Shown here: positions 1 to 7,304 of the stretch, one piece after another | Layout of the letters: the number at the start of each line of letters is the position of its first letter | Numbering within the stretch: the stretch's first letter is position 1 | Origin: Prochlorococcus sp. scB243_495L20 | Lineage (GTDB): Bacteria > Cyanobacteriota > Cyanobacteriia > PCC-6307 > Cyanobiaceae | Direction: 5' to 3' | Assembly: GCA_000634215.1 (NCBI GenBank) | Contig: JFLX01000001.1 | Location: 124,001-188,000 of the forward strand | DNA length: 64,000 nt | The notes under the pieces: generated by a model | What the model was told of the DNA's origin: nothing | Databases searched by the model: none | The model's input: only the letters and a program-made list of their open reading frames with translations | Translations under genes and position numbers: made by a program

Positions 1-764
1 TCATTAAAAGAACCACATGCTAATAATGTTTCTTTCTTAATTAATTGACCATTTCCCCTTAATTCGGAAACTCCAGCAACTGATAATCTTCCATATTGAA
101 AGATTGCATCCATAGCCATCTCCATTGACTGACAGGAAGTTAAAAAATTCTTACTAACATTTGTTACTGATTTTCTAAGTTGAACTGCAGACCAATCACC
201 CTCTTCTACAAAACTAAATAACCTTATCAAAGAATCTTGTTTTAATTCAGCATCAGCATCCAAAACTAATAACCATTCACCATGGGTAAATTTCAAGGCA
301 TAATTCAAAGCTCCTGACTTTCCTCCTCCTGCATTTGGAGAACGACTTATGACTTTTAGCTTGTCATATTGTCTAAATAATCGATCTAAAATTAAAGGCG
401 TCTTATCAGAACTACCATCATCGATTATGTAAATATTTAATTTATTTGTTGGATAATCTAAACTAAATAATCTTTCAACTAATCTTGCTATTACATTCTC
501 TTCATCTCTAGCTGCGACTAAAATATCAAGCACAGGTAACTCTTTATTGCTAATTCTTCTGCTTACAGTATTTAAAACGTTGTTCCTTTTGAAATTTCTA
601 GAAATAACTATTAAACCGTAAAAAACAATCACAAAAGAAAGAGTCAATATTATGTAAAAGAAATTTTCGATATTGTTAGCATGAGGAATAAAAGATACTA
701 AAAAACAAGTACTAAGAAATATAAACGACTTCAATCTTCGATTTTTATAAAAACCCTTACTCAT
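1..764 (-). CDS. Glycosyltransferase family 2, membrane-associated (3' end outside window)
   Basis: Read on the minus strand from an ATG at 764, the frame stays open to the window edge, so the C-terminus is missing. The first 25 residues are basic, then a hydrophobic stretch precedes the catalytic domain. The GT-A fold signature is clear: a nucleotide-sugar segment with AARDEEN, then IYIIDDGSSDKT, then a LVLDADAEL segment carrying the metal-binding DxD-type motif. This family moves sugars from nucleotide donors to lipid, cell-wall or polysaccharide acceptors; the acceptor cannot be told here. It lies 27 bases downstream of the SpoIID-like gene on the same strand, so co-transcription is possible and an envelope role is a fair inference. 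Confidence 0.88.
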   Translation of the reverse strand, partial: MSKGFYKNRRLKSFIFLSTCFLVSFIPHANNIENFFYIILTLSFVIVFYGLIVISRNFKRNNVLNTVSRRISNKELPVLDILVAARDEENVIARLVERLFSLDYPTNKLNIYIIDDGSSDKTPLILDRLFRQYDKLKVISRSPNAGGGKSGALNYALKFTHGEWLLVLDADAELKQDSLIRLFSFVEEGDWSAVQLRKSVTNVSKNFLTSCQSMEMAMDAIFQYGRLSVAGVSELRGNGQLIKKETLLACGSFN

Positions 765-791
765 AAAAGTAAATTTCTAATTACTTAACTT

Positions 792-2330
792 TCATTGAGA
801 CAATATCTCAATTTTTTTCAGTTTTGCATCTCGATAGTAATGATTCAATATTTGTTCATAAGAGAATCCTAATTTAGCCATTTCAATTGCTCCTGACTGA
901 GATAAACCTACACCATGACCGAAGCCTCCTCCTCTGAAAAGCCATAAATCATCACTTAATTTATTAATAGTAAACAAATTACTAGGTATAAAATTTAATA
1001 CCCGTCGAATATCATCTTTCACTAGAACAATAGATTTATTAACGTTATACGTTTGTATTGCTAATTTTGTCACTCTGCCACTAAACCCACGTTCAATAGA
1101 ATTTAAATCGAAAACATCATCATTAATATTTATAAGTTTGTTTTTAATTAACTTTTCTTTAATTTCAAAACTAGAAATTTTCTTGTTCCATCGAAAAAGA
1201 GAATGATTACTCCCATAAAACTGTTTTTTATCGAAATCTAGAAAATTATTTACATCAGTTTCACTACTAATTGGAAGTTTAAAATTTTTATTTAATGATT
1301 TAGAACCATCAATGATTGATTTGAAATAAGGATAATCTTGAATTTGCCAAGACTCTCCTGCAGTAGCAGATACGCCACCATTAGAACCATGGTAAAAAGC
1401 ATTTATTGGTTGATTTCTAAAAGTGAGAATTAAATTTGAAGTTGCTTCTATAGCTTTTTGCACTTTTTTATTTGTAATTTTAGGAGGCTTATAAACTTGA
1501 CATTGAGTGGTGATACATAAATGATATTTATCCATTTTAAATCTATCAGAATTAAAAATTCCCCAAGTTCTTGCTATGACTGCTTGTGCCTTGAGTGCTT
1601 CTAAAGGAGAATTCGGTCCAATTTCATATGGCAAAACACCTGCCAAATAATCATCAAACTCAATTTTTTGAACTAATGTCCAAGTTCCATATAAATCTTT
1701 TAATAAATAAAAATTTTTGCCAAAATTGACACCATTTATTTTTATATCCTCTTGAGCAGAAATATATATAGGTCCTTCGAGTTTCATAAGACTATATTTA
1801 CTTCTAAGAACAGGAGTAATTTGAAAATTATTTATTTTTCTAGAAATCTTATTTTTTAATTCAAATTCTGGCAGATCATCTTCAAATGGAATCCATACTT
1901 CCCAATTTTTAGGGTAAGCAACAGTCGTCTCAAATCCTTTATCTTTAAGTTTCTTTGCTTGCTTTTTTGCTGATTCATAGCTGGCAAAAGGACCAAACAC
2001 AATTCTTTCAATTGTTTCTGGATTTTTGTTGGGTATATCCACCCAACTAATATTAATTTCTTTTGATTTATGTTTAATACCATTTGACGATGTCAGATTT
2101 AAAAAACCTTTATCAGTGATAAATTTAATATTCTTTTTTATTGAAAAACTATCTTTCTCCCCTCCTAAATATTGCTTTAAACCAATTAAAAATTTTCCTT
2201 TTTTAATTTCATTATGGAGTTCAACCTTTAGCAGTTCTTCTCCTTTTGCATTTGAAATAAATTTAGTGTTTATTATTAAAAGAGAAATACAGCCTAAAAA
2301 TAAGTTTAAAAAGGCAAATTTAAGTTTCAT
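792..2330 (-). CDS. SpoIID/LytB domain protein
   Basis: A 512-residue protein with an N-terminal signal-type segment (Lys-rich start, then FAFLNLFLGCISLLII), so probably exported or membrane anchored. Around residues 110-140 the pattern GPFASYESAKKQAKKLKDKG resembles a SPOR-like peptidoglycan-binding repeat. The C-terminal half carries the SpoIID/LytB signature: YLAGVLPYEIG, LKAQAVIARTW and the final GGGFGHGVGLSQSGA motif. In sporulating bacteria SpoIID is a lytic transglycosylase acting on stripped glycan; in cyanobacteria its role is not settled. It is divergent from rpmI across 91 bases and shares a strand with the glycosyltransferase below. I infer a peptidoglycan-remodelling role with moderate certainty. 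Confidence 0.85.
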   Translation of the reverse strand: MKLKFAFLNLFLGCISLLIINTKFISNAKGEELLKVELHNEIKKGKFLIGLKQYLGGEKDSFSIKKNIKFITDKGFLNLTSSNGIKHKSKEINISWVDIPNKNPETIERIVFGPFASYESAKKQAKKLKDKGFETTVAYPKNWEVWIPFEDDLPEFELKNKISRKINNFQITPVLRSKYSLMKLEGPIYISAQEDIKINGVNFGKNFYLLKDLYGTWTLVQKIEFDDYLAGVLPYEIGPNSPLEALKAQAVIARTWGIFNSDRFKMDKYHLCITTQCQVYKPPKITNKKVQKAIEATSNLILTFRNQPINAFYHGSNGGVSATAGESWQIQDYPYFKSIIDGSKSLNKNFKLPISSETDVNNFLDFDKKQFYGSNHSLFRWNKKISSFEIKEKLIKNKLININDDVFDLNSIERGFSGRVTKLAIQTYNVNKSIVLVKDDIRRVLNFIPSNLFTINKLSDDLWLFRGGGFGHGVGLSQSGAIEMAKLGFSYEQILNHYYRDAKLKKIEILSQ

Positions 2331-2421
2331 AAAATAGAACTTTCCTTATAAATTAAAAACTTTTATTTGCACCAATGCGTATAAAGGTTTAGATTATCCT
2401 AATTAAACATATTTGACTTAA

Positions 2422-2619
2422 ATGTCTAAACTAAAAACTCGTAAATCAGCTGCCAAAAGATTTAAAGCTACTGCGACGGGTAAATTCATGAGAAGAAGAG
2501 CTTTCCATAATCATTTACTTGATCATAAAAGCTCAAAATTAAAAAGACATCTATCAACAAAAGCCGTAGTTGATGAAAGAGATGCTGATAATGTAAGATT
2601 AATGATTCCATACGCATAA
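2422..2619 (+). CDS. rpmI: 50S ribosomal protein L35
   Basis: A 65-residue, very basic protein, the usual length for bL35. It starts [21 protein letters not shown] and has the conserved [19 protein letters not shown] core. It is followed 28 bases later by rplT, the near-universal bacterial partner. infC, often the first gene of this operon, is not upstream: the 91-base gap leads to the divergent SpoIID-like gene, so the rpmI-rplT promoter must lie in that gap. The assignment is secure from sequence and context. Confidence 0.98.
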
Positions 2620-2647
2620 ATCTTTAACCAATTTTTATTAGATATTC

Positions 2648-2995
2648 ATGGCACGGGTAAAAAGAGGCAACATAGCCAGAAAAAGAAGAAACAAAATCTT
2701 AAATCTTGCAAAAGGTTTTAGAGGCGGCAACAAAAATCTTTTCAGGACAGCAAATCAAAGAGTGATGAAAGCTCTCTGTAATGCTTATAGGGATAGAAGA
2801 AGAAGAAAAAGAGATTTTAGAAGACTTTGGATTTCTAGAATTAACGCCTCTGCCAGGATAAATGGGACAAACTATAGCAAGTTGATAAATGGCATGAAAA
2901 ATTCAGAAATTATTATAAATAGAAAAATGCTTGCTCAATTAGCCTTAAACGATCCAAAGTGTTTTGAAAAAATTGTTTCATCCGTTAGTAAGTAG
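2648..2995 (+). CDS. rplT: 50S ribosomal protein L20
   Basis: A 115-residue basic protein matching bL20 in length and motifs: [16 protein letters not shown] at the N-terminus, then [27 protein letters not shown] and [14 protein letters not shown]20 binds 23S rRNA early in large-subunit assembly, and in several bacteria it also represses its own operon by binding the leader mRNA; no such leader structure is evident here by eye. It is the second gene of the rpmI-rplT pair, and the TPR gene follows after 36 bases. Confidence 0.98.
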   Translation: MARVKRGNIARKRRNKILNLAKGFRGGNKNLFRTANQRVMKALCNAYRDRRRRKRDFRRLWISRINASARINGTNYSKLINGMKNSEIIINRKMLAQLALNDPKCFEKIVSSVSK

Positions 2996-3031
2996 AAAAA
3001 AGAATATAATCGAGAAAAATAAATATAAATA

Positions 3032-3589
3032 ATGGAAATATCTTCCTTCCAATCTTATTTGATAATTCTTTTTGTTGTATTAATAATAATTTCTATTTTT
3101 GTATTCAGACAATTTCTAAAAACAAGAAGTGAAGAATTAAATTTAGTAAAATTCGAGCAAAAAGGTTTAGATTCTCTCACTCAAGCTACAGAATTATATG
3201 AATTTGGGTCTATTCAGATAAAAAAAAGATTATATTCTGAAGCTACTAAAACTTTTTTAAAAGCAATTGAAAATTATGAAAATGAACCTGATGAAGCCAA
3301 AGCGATAATAAATAATGCTTTAGGATTCTCTTATGCTGCTCAAAATGAATTTAAGAAAGCAATTAAACACTATAACTCTGCAATAAAATCACTTCCAGAA
3401 TATCCTATAGCCCTAAATAACCTTGCATCAGCACAACAGCGTTTACTTGAGTACGACTTGGCATATGAAACTTATCAAAAGGTTTTGGTGATAGATCCAA
3501 AAAACAAAACAGCAATAAAAAAAAGCAAGGAGTTAGAAAAAAGAAACAACTATAAACCTTATAAAGGTATTAAAGATAAGGGATTCTAA
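3032..3589 (+). CDS. Membrane-anchored TPR protein
   Basis: A 185-residue protein. Residues about 8-28 form one hydrophobic segment ([17 protein letters not shown]) that should anchor it. The rest is soluble and helical, with at least two tetratricopeptide units, the clearest being [23 protein letters not shown] and [26 protein letters not shown], ending in a Lys-rich tail. TPR repeats mediate protein-protein contacts. One membrane helix plus TPRs in about 180 residues recalls the photosystem I assembly factor Ycf37 of cyanobacteria and algae, but this resemblance is only in architecture and I do not assign the name. It ends 2 bases before the thiG start, so the two are probably co-transcribed. 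Confidence 0.8.
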   Translation: MEISSFQSYLIILFVVLIIISIFVFRQFLKTRSEELNLVKFEQKGLDSLTQATELYEFGSIQIKKRLYSEATKTFLKAIENYENEPDEAKAIINNALGFSYAAQNEFKKAIKHYNSAIKSLPEYPIALNNLASAQQRLLEYDLAYETYQKVLVIDPKNKTAIKKSKELEKRNNYKPYKGIKDKGF

Positions 3590-3591
3590 AT

Positions 3592-4386
3592 ATGGAAAAT
3601 TTTTCTTCTTTACTGATTGGTGGAAAACAATTTTCCAGTAGATTAATGGTTGGTACTGGCAAATACAAATCTACTCAAGATATGGTGGAAAGTTTGTCAA
3701 ATTCTGAAACGGAAATTATAACAGTCGCTGTTAGAAGAATTAAAAATAATCAAACCGGAGAAAATTTACTCGAAAAAATCAACTGGGAAAAATACTGGAT
3801 GCTTCCTAATACTGCTGGTTGTGTTAATTCCGATGAGGCAGTCAGAATAGCAATTTTAGGAAGAGAACTTGCAAAATTATCTGGTCAAGAAGAAAATAAT
3901 TTTGTGAAGTTAGAAGTTATTCCTGACAAAAAGTATTTGCTACCAGATCCAATAGAAACTCTTAAAGCAGCCGAAATTTTAATAAAAAAGGGTTTCGCTG
4001 TACTACCTTATATCAATGCAGATCCTATTCTTGCAAAAAGACTAGAAGAAATAGGTTGTGCAACTGTAATGCCGTTGGGCTCTCCCATAGGCTCCGGGCA
4101 AGGTTTGTTAAATTTACCAAACATAAGGATCATTATTGAGAATGCAAAAGTGCCAGTAATAATTGACGCAGGAATTGGAGTGCCTAGTGAAGCTTCTCAA
4201 GCTATGGAAATGGGAGCTGATGGTGTCTTAATCAATAGTGCAATAGCACAAGCTGCAAATCCTCCTCTAATGGCTCAAGCGATAAATTATGGTGTGAAAG
4301 CTGGCAGGCAAGCTTTTCTGGCAGGAAGAATTAAAAAACAAGACTTTGCAGTAGCAAGTTCTCCGGAAAAAAATATATCTATCTAA
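3592..4386 (+). CDS. thiG: Thiazole synthase ThiG
   Basis: A 264-residue (beta/alpha)8 barrel protein. ThiG condenses 1-deoxy-D-xylulose 5-phosphate, dehydroglycine and the ThiS thiocarboxylate into the thiazole phosphate of thiamine. Visible signatures are MVGTGKY near the N-terminus, the NTAGC segment at about 73-77, VKLEVIPD with the Schiff-base lysine near residue 106, and the phosphate-binding loops [11 protein letters not shown] and [10 protein letters not shown]. The length is normal for the family. A ThiO-like oxidase, which would supply dehydroglycine, is encoded at 48315 in this window. No TPP riboswitch can sit in front, because only 2 bases separate it from the TPR gene. Confidence 0.96.
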   Translation: MENFSSLLIGGKQFSSRLMVGTGKYKSTQDMVESLSNSETEIITVAVRRIKNNQTGENLLEKINWEKYWMLPNTAGCVNSDEAVRIAILGRELAKLSGQEENNFVKLEVIPDKKYLLPDPIETLKAAEILIKKGFAVLPYINADPILAKRLEEIGCATVMPLGSPIGSGQGLLNLPNIRIIIENAKVPVIIDAGIGVPSEASQAMEMGADGVLINSAIAQAANPPLMAQAINYGVKAGRQAFLAGRIKKQDFAVASSPEKNISI

Positions 4387-4556
4387 TTCTCTAAGTTGAG
4401 AAAAGTTTAAAAAGTAAGTAAAAATTTATTAATTGCTTTTTTTTATCGTATTAAGAAAGAAGATTTGAAACTATTTACAATGTTTTTTCGCAAAGTGGAA
4501 GCACGCTGTAGTAATTTAATAAATATATTATGAATCTTTTAATTCTGGAGTTCTGA
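4387..4556 (+). promoter_or_regulatory. thiG-sqdB intergenic region with candidate sqdB promoter
   Basis: This 170-base gap holds a weak hairpin right after thiG (TTCTC at 4387-4391 against GAGAA at 4398-4402), an 8-T run at 4437-4444 that could help end transcription, and a candidate -10 element TATATT near 4524 ahead of sqdB. A GGAG ribosome-binding site at 4547-4550 sits 6 bases before the sqdB GTG, supporting that start. I see no ORF or known RNA family. The promoter call is inference from the hexamer alone. Confidence 0.35.
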
Positions 4557-5750
4557 GTGAAAGTTATTGTTCTAGGTGGAGATGGTTTTTGCGGTTGGCC
4601 TTGTGCGGTGAATTTAGCAGAGCAAAATCATGATGTAATTATTGTCGACAATTTAAGTCGTAGAAAAATTGATATTGATCTAGAGGTAGAATCTTTAACT
4701 CCAATTTCTTCTATAACAGAACGACTTTCTGCATGGGAAGAGACTGGAGGCAAGCCTATGAGATTTCTTAACATGGATATCTCTAAGCAATATCAAAAAT
4801 TACTCAATTTGCTCATTGATGAAAAGCCAGATTCCGTGATCCATTTTGCAGAACAAAGAGCAGCACCATACTCGATGAAATCGAGTTTTACCAAAAGATA
4901 TACAGTAGATAATAATGTTAATGGCACCCACAACCTACTTGCTGCGATAGTAGAGAGTAATTTAGATATTCATGTTGTTCATTTAGGAACAATGGGAGTT
5001 TACGGCTATGGATCACATAGAGGTGCAACAATTCCAGAAGGTTATCTAAAAGTTGAAGTTCCACAACCTGATGGAAGCCGCTTTGAAGAAGAAATATTAC
5101 ACCCTGCAAGCCCTGGTAGTGTCTACCATATGACTAAAACTTTAGATCAATTATTATTTCTTTACTACAACAAAAATGATCTTGTAAGGATAACTGATTT
5201 ACATCAAGGCATTGTTTGGGGAACAAATACAGAAGCAACTTTAAAAGATCCTAGATTGACAAACCGATTTGACTATGACGGAGATTATGGAACTGTTTTA
5301 AACAGATTTCTCATGCAAGCTGCAATTGGATATCCATTAAGTGTTCATGGGACAGGAGGGCAAACAAGAGCATTTATACATATAAAAGACTCTGTAAAAT
5401 GCGTACAACTTGCTCTTGAAAATCCTCCAAAATCTGGAGAAAGAGTCAAAATCTTTAATCAAATGACTGAGAGTCATCAAGTTGGAGAACTAGCTAAAAA
5501 AGTTGCTTCTCTAACTGGAGCTGATATCAATTATTTACCAAATCCAAGGAATGAAGCAGTAGAAAATGATCTAATTGTTGATAATAAATGCTTTATAGAA
5601 TTAGGTTTAAACCCAACTACTCTTGATAATGGCTTATTAGAAGAAGTTGTTGAAGTTGCTAAAAAATACTCTAATAGATGTGATCTTAATCGCATACCTT
5701 GTGTTTCATCCTGGACAAAAAAACAAGCTGAGGCTATAAAGACTAATTAA
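4557..5750 (+). CDS. sqdB: UDP-sulfoquinovose synthase (sulfolipid biosynthesis)
   Basis: A 397-residue extended short-chain dehydrogenase fold enzyme with a GTG start supported by a GGAG site 6 bases upstream. SqdB converts UDP-glucose and sulfite into UDP-sulfoquinovose, the head-group donor for the thylakoid sulfolipid SQDG. The N-terminal NAD-binding motif is GGDGFCGWP (residues 7-15). The catalytic region shows HLGTMGVYG and the YHMTK form of the YxxxK pair; GTGGQTRAFIHI lies in the C-terminal half. The length matches plant and cyanobacterial SqdB. sqdX follows after 27 bases, so the two steps of SQDG synthesis form one unit. Sulfolipid spares phosphorus in oligotrophic marine cyanobacteria. 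Confidence 0.96.
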   Translation: MKVIVLGGDGFCGWPCAVNLAEQNHDVIIVDNLSRRKIDIDLEVESLTPISSITERLSAWEETGGKPMRFLNMDISKQYQKLLNLLIDEKPDSVIHFAEQRAAPYSMKSSFTKRYTVDNNVNGTHNLLAAIVESNLDIHVVHLGTMGVYGYGSHRGATIPEGYLKVEVPQPDGSRFEEEILHPASPGSVYHMTKTLDQLLFLYYNKNDLVRITDLHQGIVWGTNTEATLKDPRLTNRFDYDGDYGTVLNRFLMQAAIGYPLSVHGTGGQTRAFIHIKDSVKCVQLALENPPKSGERVKIFNQMTESHQVGELAKKVASLTGADINYLPNPRNEAVENDLIVDNKCFIELGLNPTTLDNGLLEEVVEVAKKYSNRCDLNRIPCVSSWTKKQAEAIKTN

Positions 5751-5777
5751 AATTTTTGAAATAGTTACCTTAAGAAA

Positions 5778-6911
5778 GTGAAAATTGCATTGTTTACTGA
5801 AACTTTTTTACCTAAAGTTGACGGCATAGTCACAAGACTGACTAAAACAATTGAATTTTTAATAAAAAATGGTGATGAAGTTATAATTTTTTGTCCAGAG
5901 GGGTGTCCAGAATCATATATGGGAGCAACTGTAGTGGGAGTTGCTGCAATGCCATTACCCTTATACCCAGAATTGAAGCTTGGTTTACCAGGTCCTGCAG
6001 TCTCAGATAAGTTAGAAAAATTTAACCCAGATTTGATACATGTTGTTAATCCAGCTGTACTTGGCTTAGGTGGCATATGGTTGGCGAAAACTAATAATAT
6101 TCCTTTAATTGCTAGCTACCATACTCATCTTCCGAAATATCTGGAACATTACGGTATGGGTATGCTAGAGCCACTTTTGTGGGAATTACTTAAAGCAGCT
6201 CATAATCAAGCCTTGTTAAATTTGTGTACTTCCACAGCTATGGTCAATGAATTAAAAGATAAAGGCATTCAAAGAACTGCTCTTTGGCAAAGAGGAGTAG
6301 ATACTTACAGTTTCAGACCAGAATTAAGAAGTGAGAAAATGAGAGATAAATTATTTGGAAAATATAAAGATACTAATTATTTATTGATTTATGTAGGAAG
6401 ATTATCAGCAGAAAAACAAATTGAGAGAATTAAACCAGTCTTAGAAAGTATCCCTAATGCTTGTCTAGCACTTGTAGGTGACGGACCGTATAGAAACCAG
6501 CTTGAAAAAATCTTCGAAAATACCAAAACTAATTTCATAGGATATTTATCTGGTGATGAACTTGCTAGCGCCTATGCCTCTGGAGATATATTTTTATTTC
6601 CCTCTAGTACAGAAACACTTGGTTTAGTTTTACTCGAAGCAATGGCCGCAGGATGTCCAGTTATCGGAGCCAACAAGGGGGGAATTCCAGATATAATTAG
6701 CGATGGGATTAATGGTTGTTTATATGATCCAGATGAAAAAGATAATGGGGTACAAAGTTTGATTGAAGCAACGAAAAAAATTCTAGAGAATGAAGGTAAA
6801 AGAGAAATTATGAGAGAAGAGGCACGAAACGAAGCAGAAAAATGGGATTGGAATCAAGCAACGTTACAACTGCAAAATTATTATTCAGATACGCTCAAAG
6901 AAATAAATTAA
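5778..6911 (+). CDS. sqdX: SQDG synthase, GT4-family glycosyltransferase
   Basis: A 377-residue GT-B glycosyltransferase of family 4, starting at GTG. SqdX transfers sulfoquinovose from UDP-sulfoquinovose to diacylglycerol. The N-terminal domain begins KIALFTETFLPKVDGI, with acceptor-side residues such as ASYHTHLPKY. The C-terminal donor domain has YVGRLSAEKQIERI, LVGDGPYRNQL and the E(x7)E motif within PSSTETLGLVLLEAMAAG. Position directly after sqdB separates it from generic GT4 mannosyltransferases, which the motifs alone would not do. Confidence 0.94.
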   Translation: MKIALFTETFLPKVDGIVTRLTKTIEFLIKNGDEVIIFCPEGCPESYMGATVVGVAAMPLPLYPELKLGLPGPAVSDKLEKFNPDLIHVVNPAVLGLGGIWLAKTNNIPLIASYHTHLPKYLEHYGMGMLEPLLWELLKAAHNQALLNLCTSTAMVNELKDKGIQRTALWQRGVDTYSFRPELRSEKMRDKLFGKYKDTNYLLIYVGRLSAEKQIERIKPVLESIPNACLALVGDGPYRNQLEKIFENTKTNFIGYLSGDELASAYASGDIFLFPSSTETLGLVLLEAMAAGCPVIGANKGGIPDIISDGINGCLYDPDEKDNGVQSLIEATKKILENEGKREIMREEARNEAEKWDWNQATLQLQNYYSDTLKEIN

Positions 6912-6926
6912 AATTGATCTAAATTA

Positions 6927-7175
6927 TTATGCTACGTGGGGGGGAGTAGGATTACTATATGAACTCAAAGGAAGTATTAGAGTAGCTATATTTTGATTCT
7001 TTTCAGGCCTTTTTTTCTTTGAGAATTTTTTACCAAAAGGTACTCTTATAACATTAGTCCCCTCAATGGAACAAATATTTGAATTATCTCCAGAAAAATT
7101 ATTTACAAAATTTGGTAAGTTGACGTTTTTAACTGGCAGTTGCTTAACATTACCAGATTTAAAATCTTTGGTCAT
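6927..7175 (-). CDS. Small hypothetical protein
   Basis: An 82-residue protein if read from the ATG at 7175; a TTG at 7208 would add 11 residues, but I favour the ATG. I recognise no domain. It is basic in the middle (FGKKFSKKKRPEKNQN), polar at the N-terminus, and ends in LILPLSSYSNPTPPHVA. No signal peptide or transmembrane helix is obvious. The 3' end contains a run of seven C on the coding strand (G at 6938-6944), unusual in such AT-rich DNA and prone to slippage. It converges on sqdX with 15 bases between stops. The frame is plausible as a real gene but not proven. Confidence 0.5.
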   Translation of the reverse strand: MTKDFKSGNVKQLPVKNVNLPNFVNNFSGDNSNICSIEGTNVIRVPFGKKFSKKKRPEKNQNIATLILPLSSYSNPTPPHVA

Positions 7176-7304
7176 AGCTTCAAATACCCCAAAAAATTTG
7201 ATGCTCAAATATTTTAATAAAAAAATTTAAAAAAATTCTATAAGAAAATATTAAATTTTTATTCACATTGATAATAACTAATTAAATACAGGGACGCTAG
7301 TCTT

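Noticed and set aside
2026-2337. 103-codon frame antisense to the SpoIID-like gene
   Set aside because: Lies wholly opposite a well-supported coding region, has no recognisable domain and reads as Phe/Ile-rich antisense of Lys/Asn-rich codons.
3590-3591. TPP riboswitch controlling thiG
   Set aside because: Only 2 bases separate thiG from the TPR gene and no aptamer-like segment is visible in the preceding coding sequence.
7209-7304. Possible RNA or terminator between gcvP and the small unknown gene
   Set aside because: The 96 bases are A/T tracts without a stable GC stem; nothing beyond low complexity can be supported.
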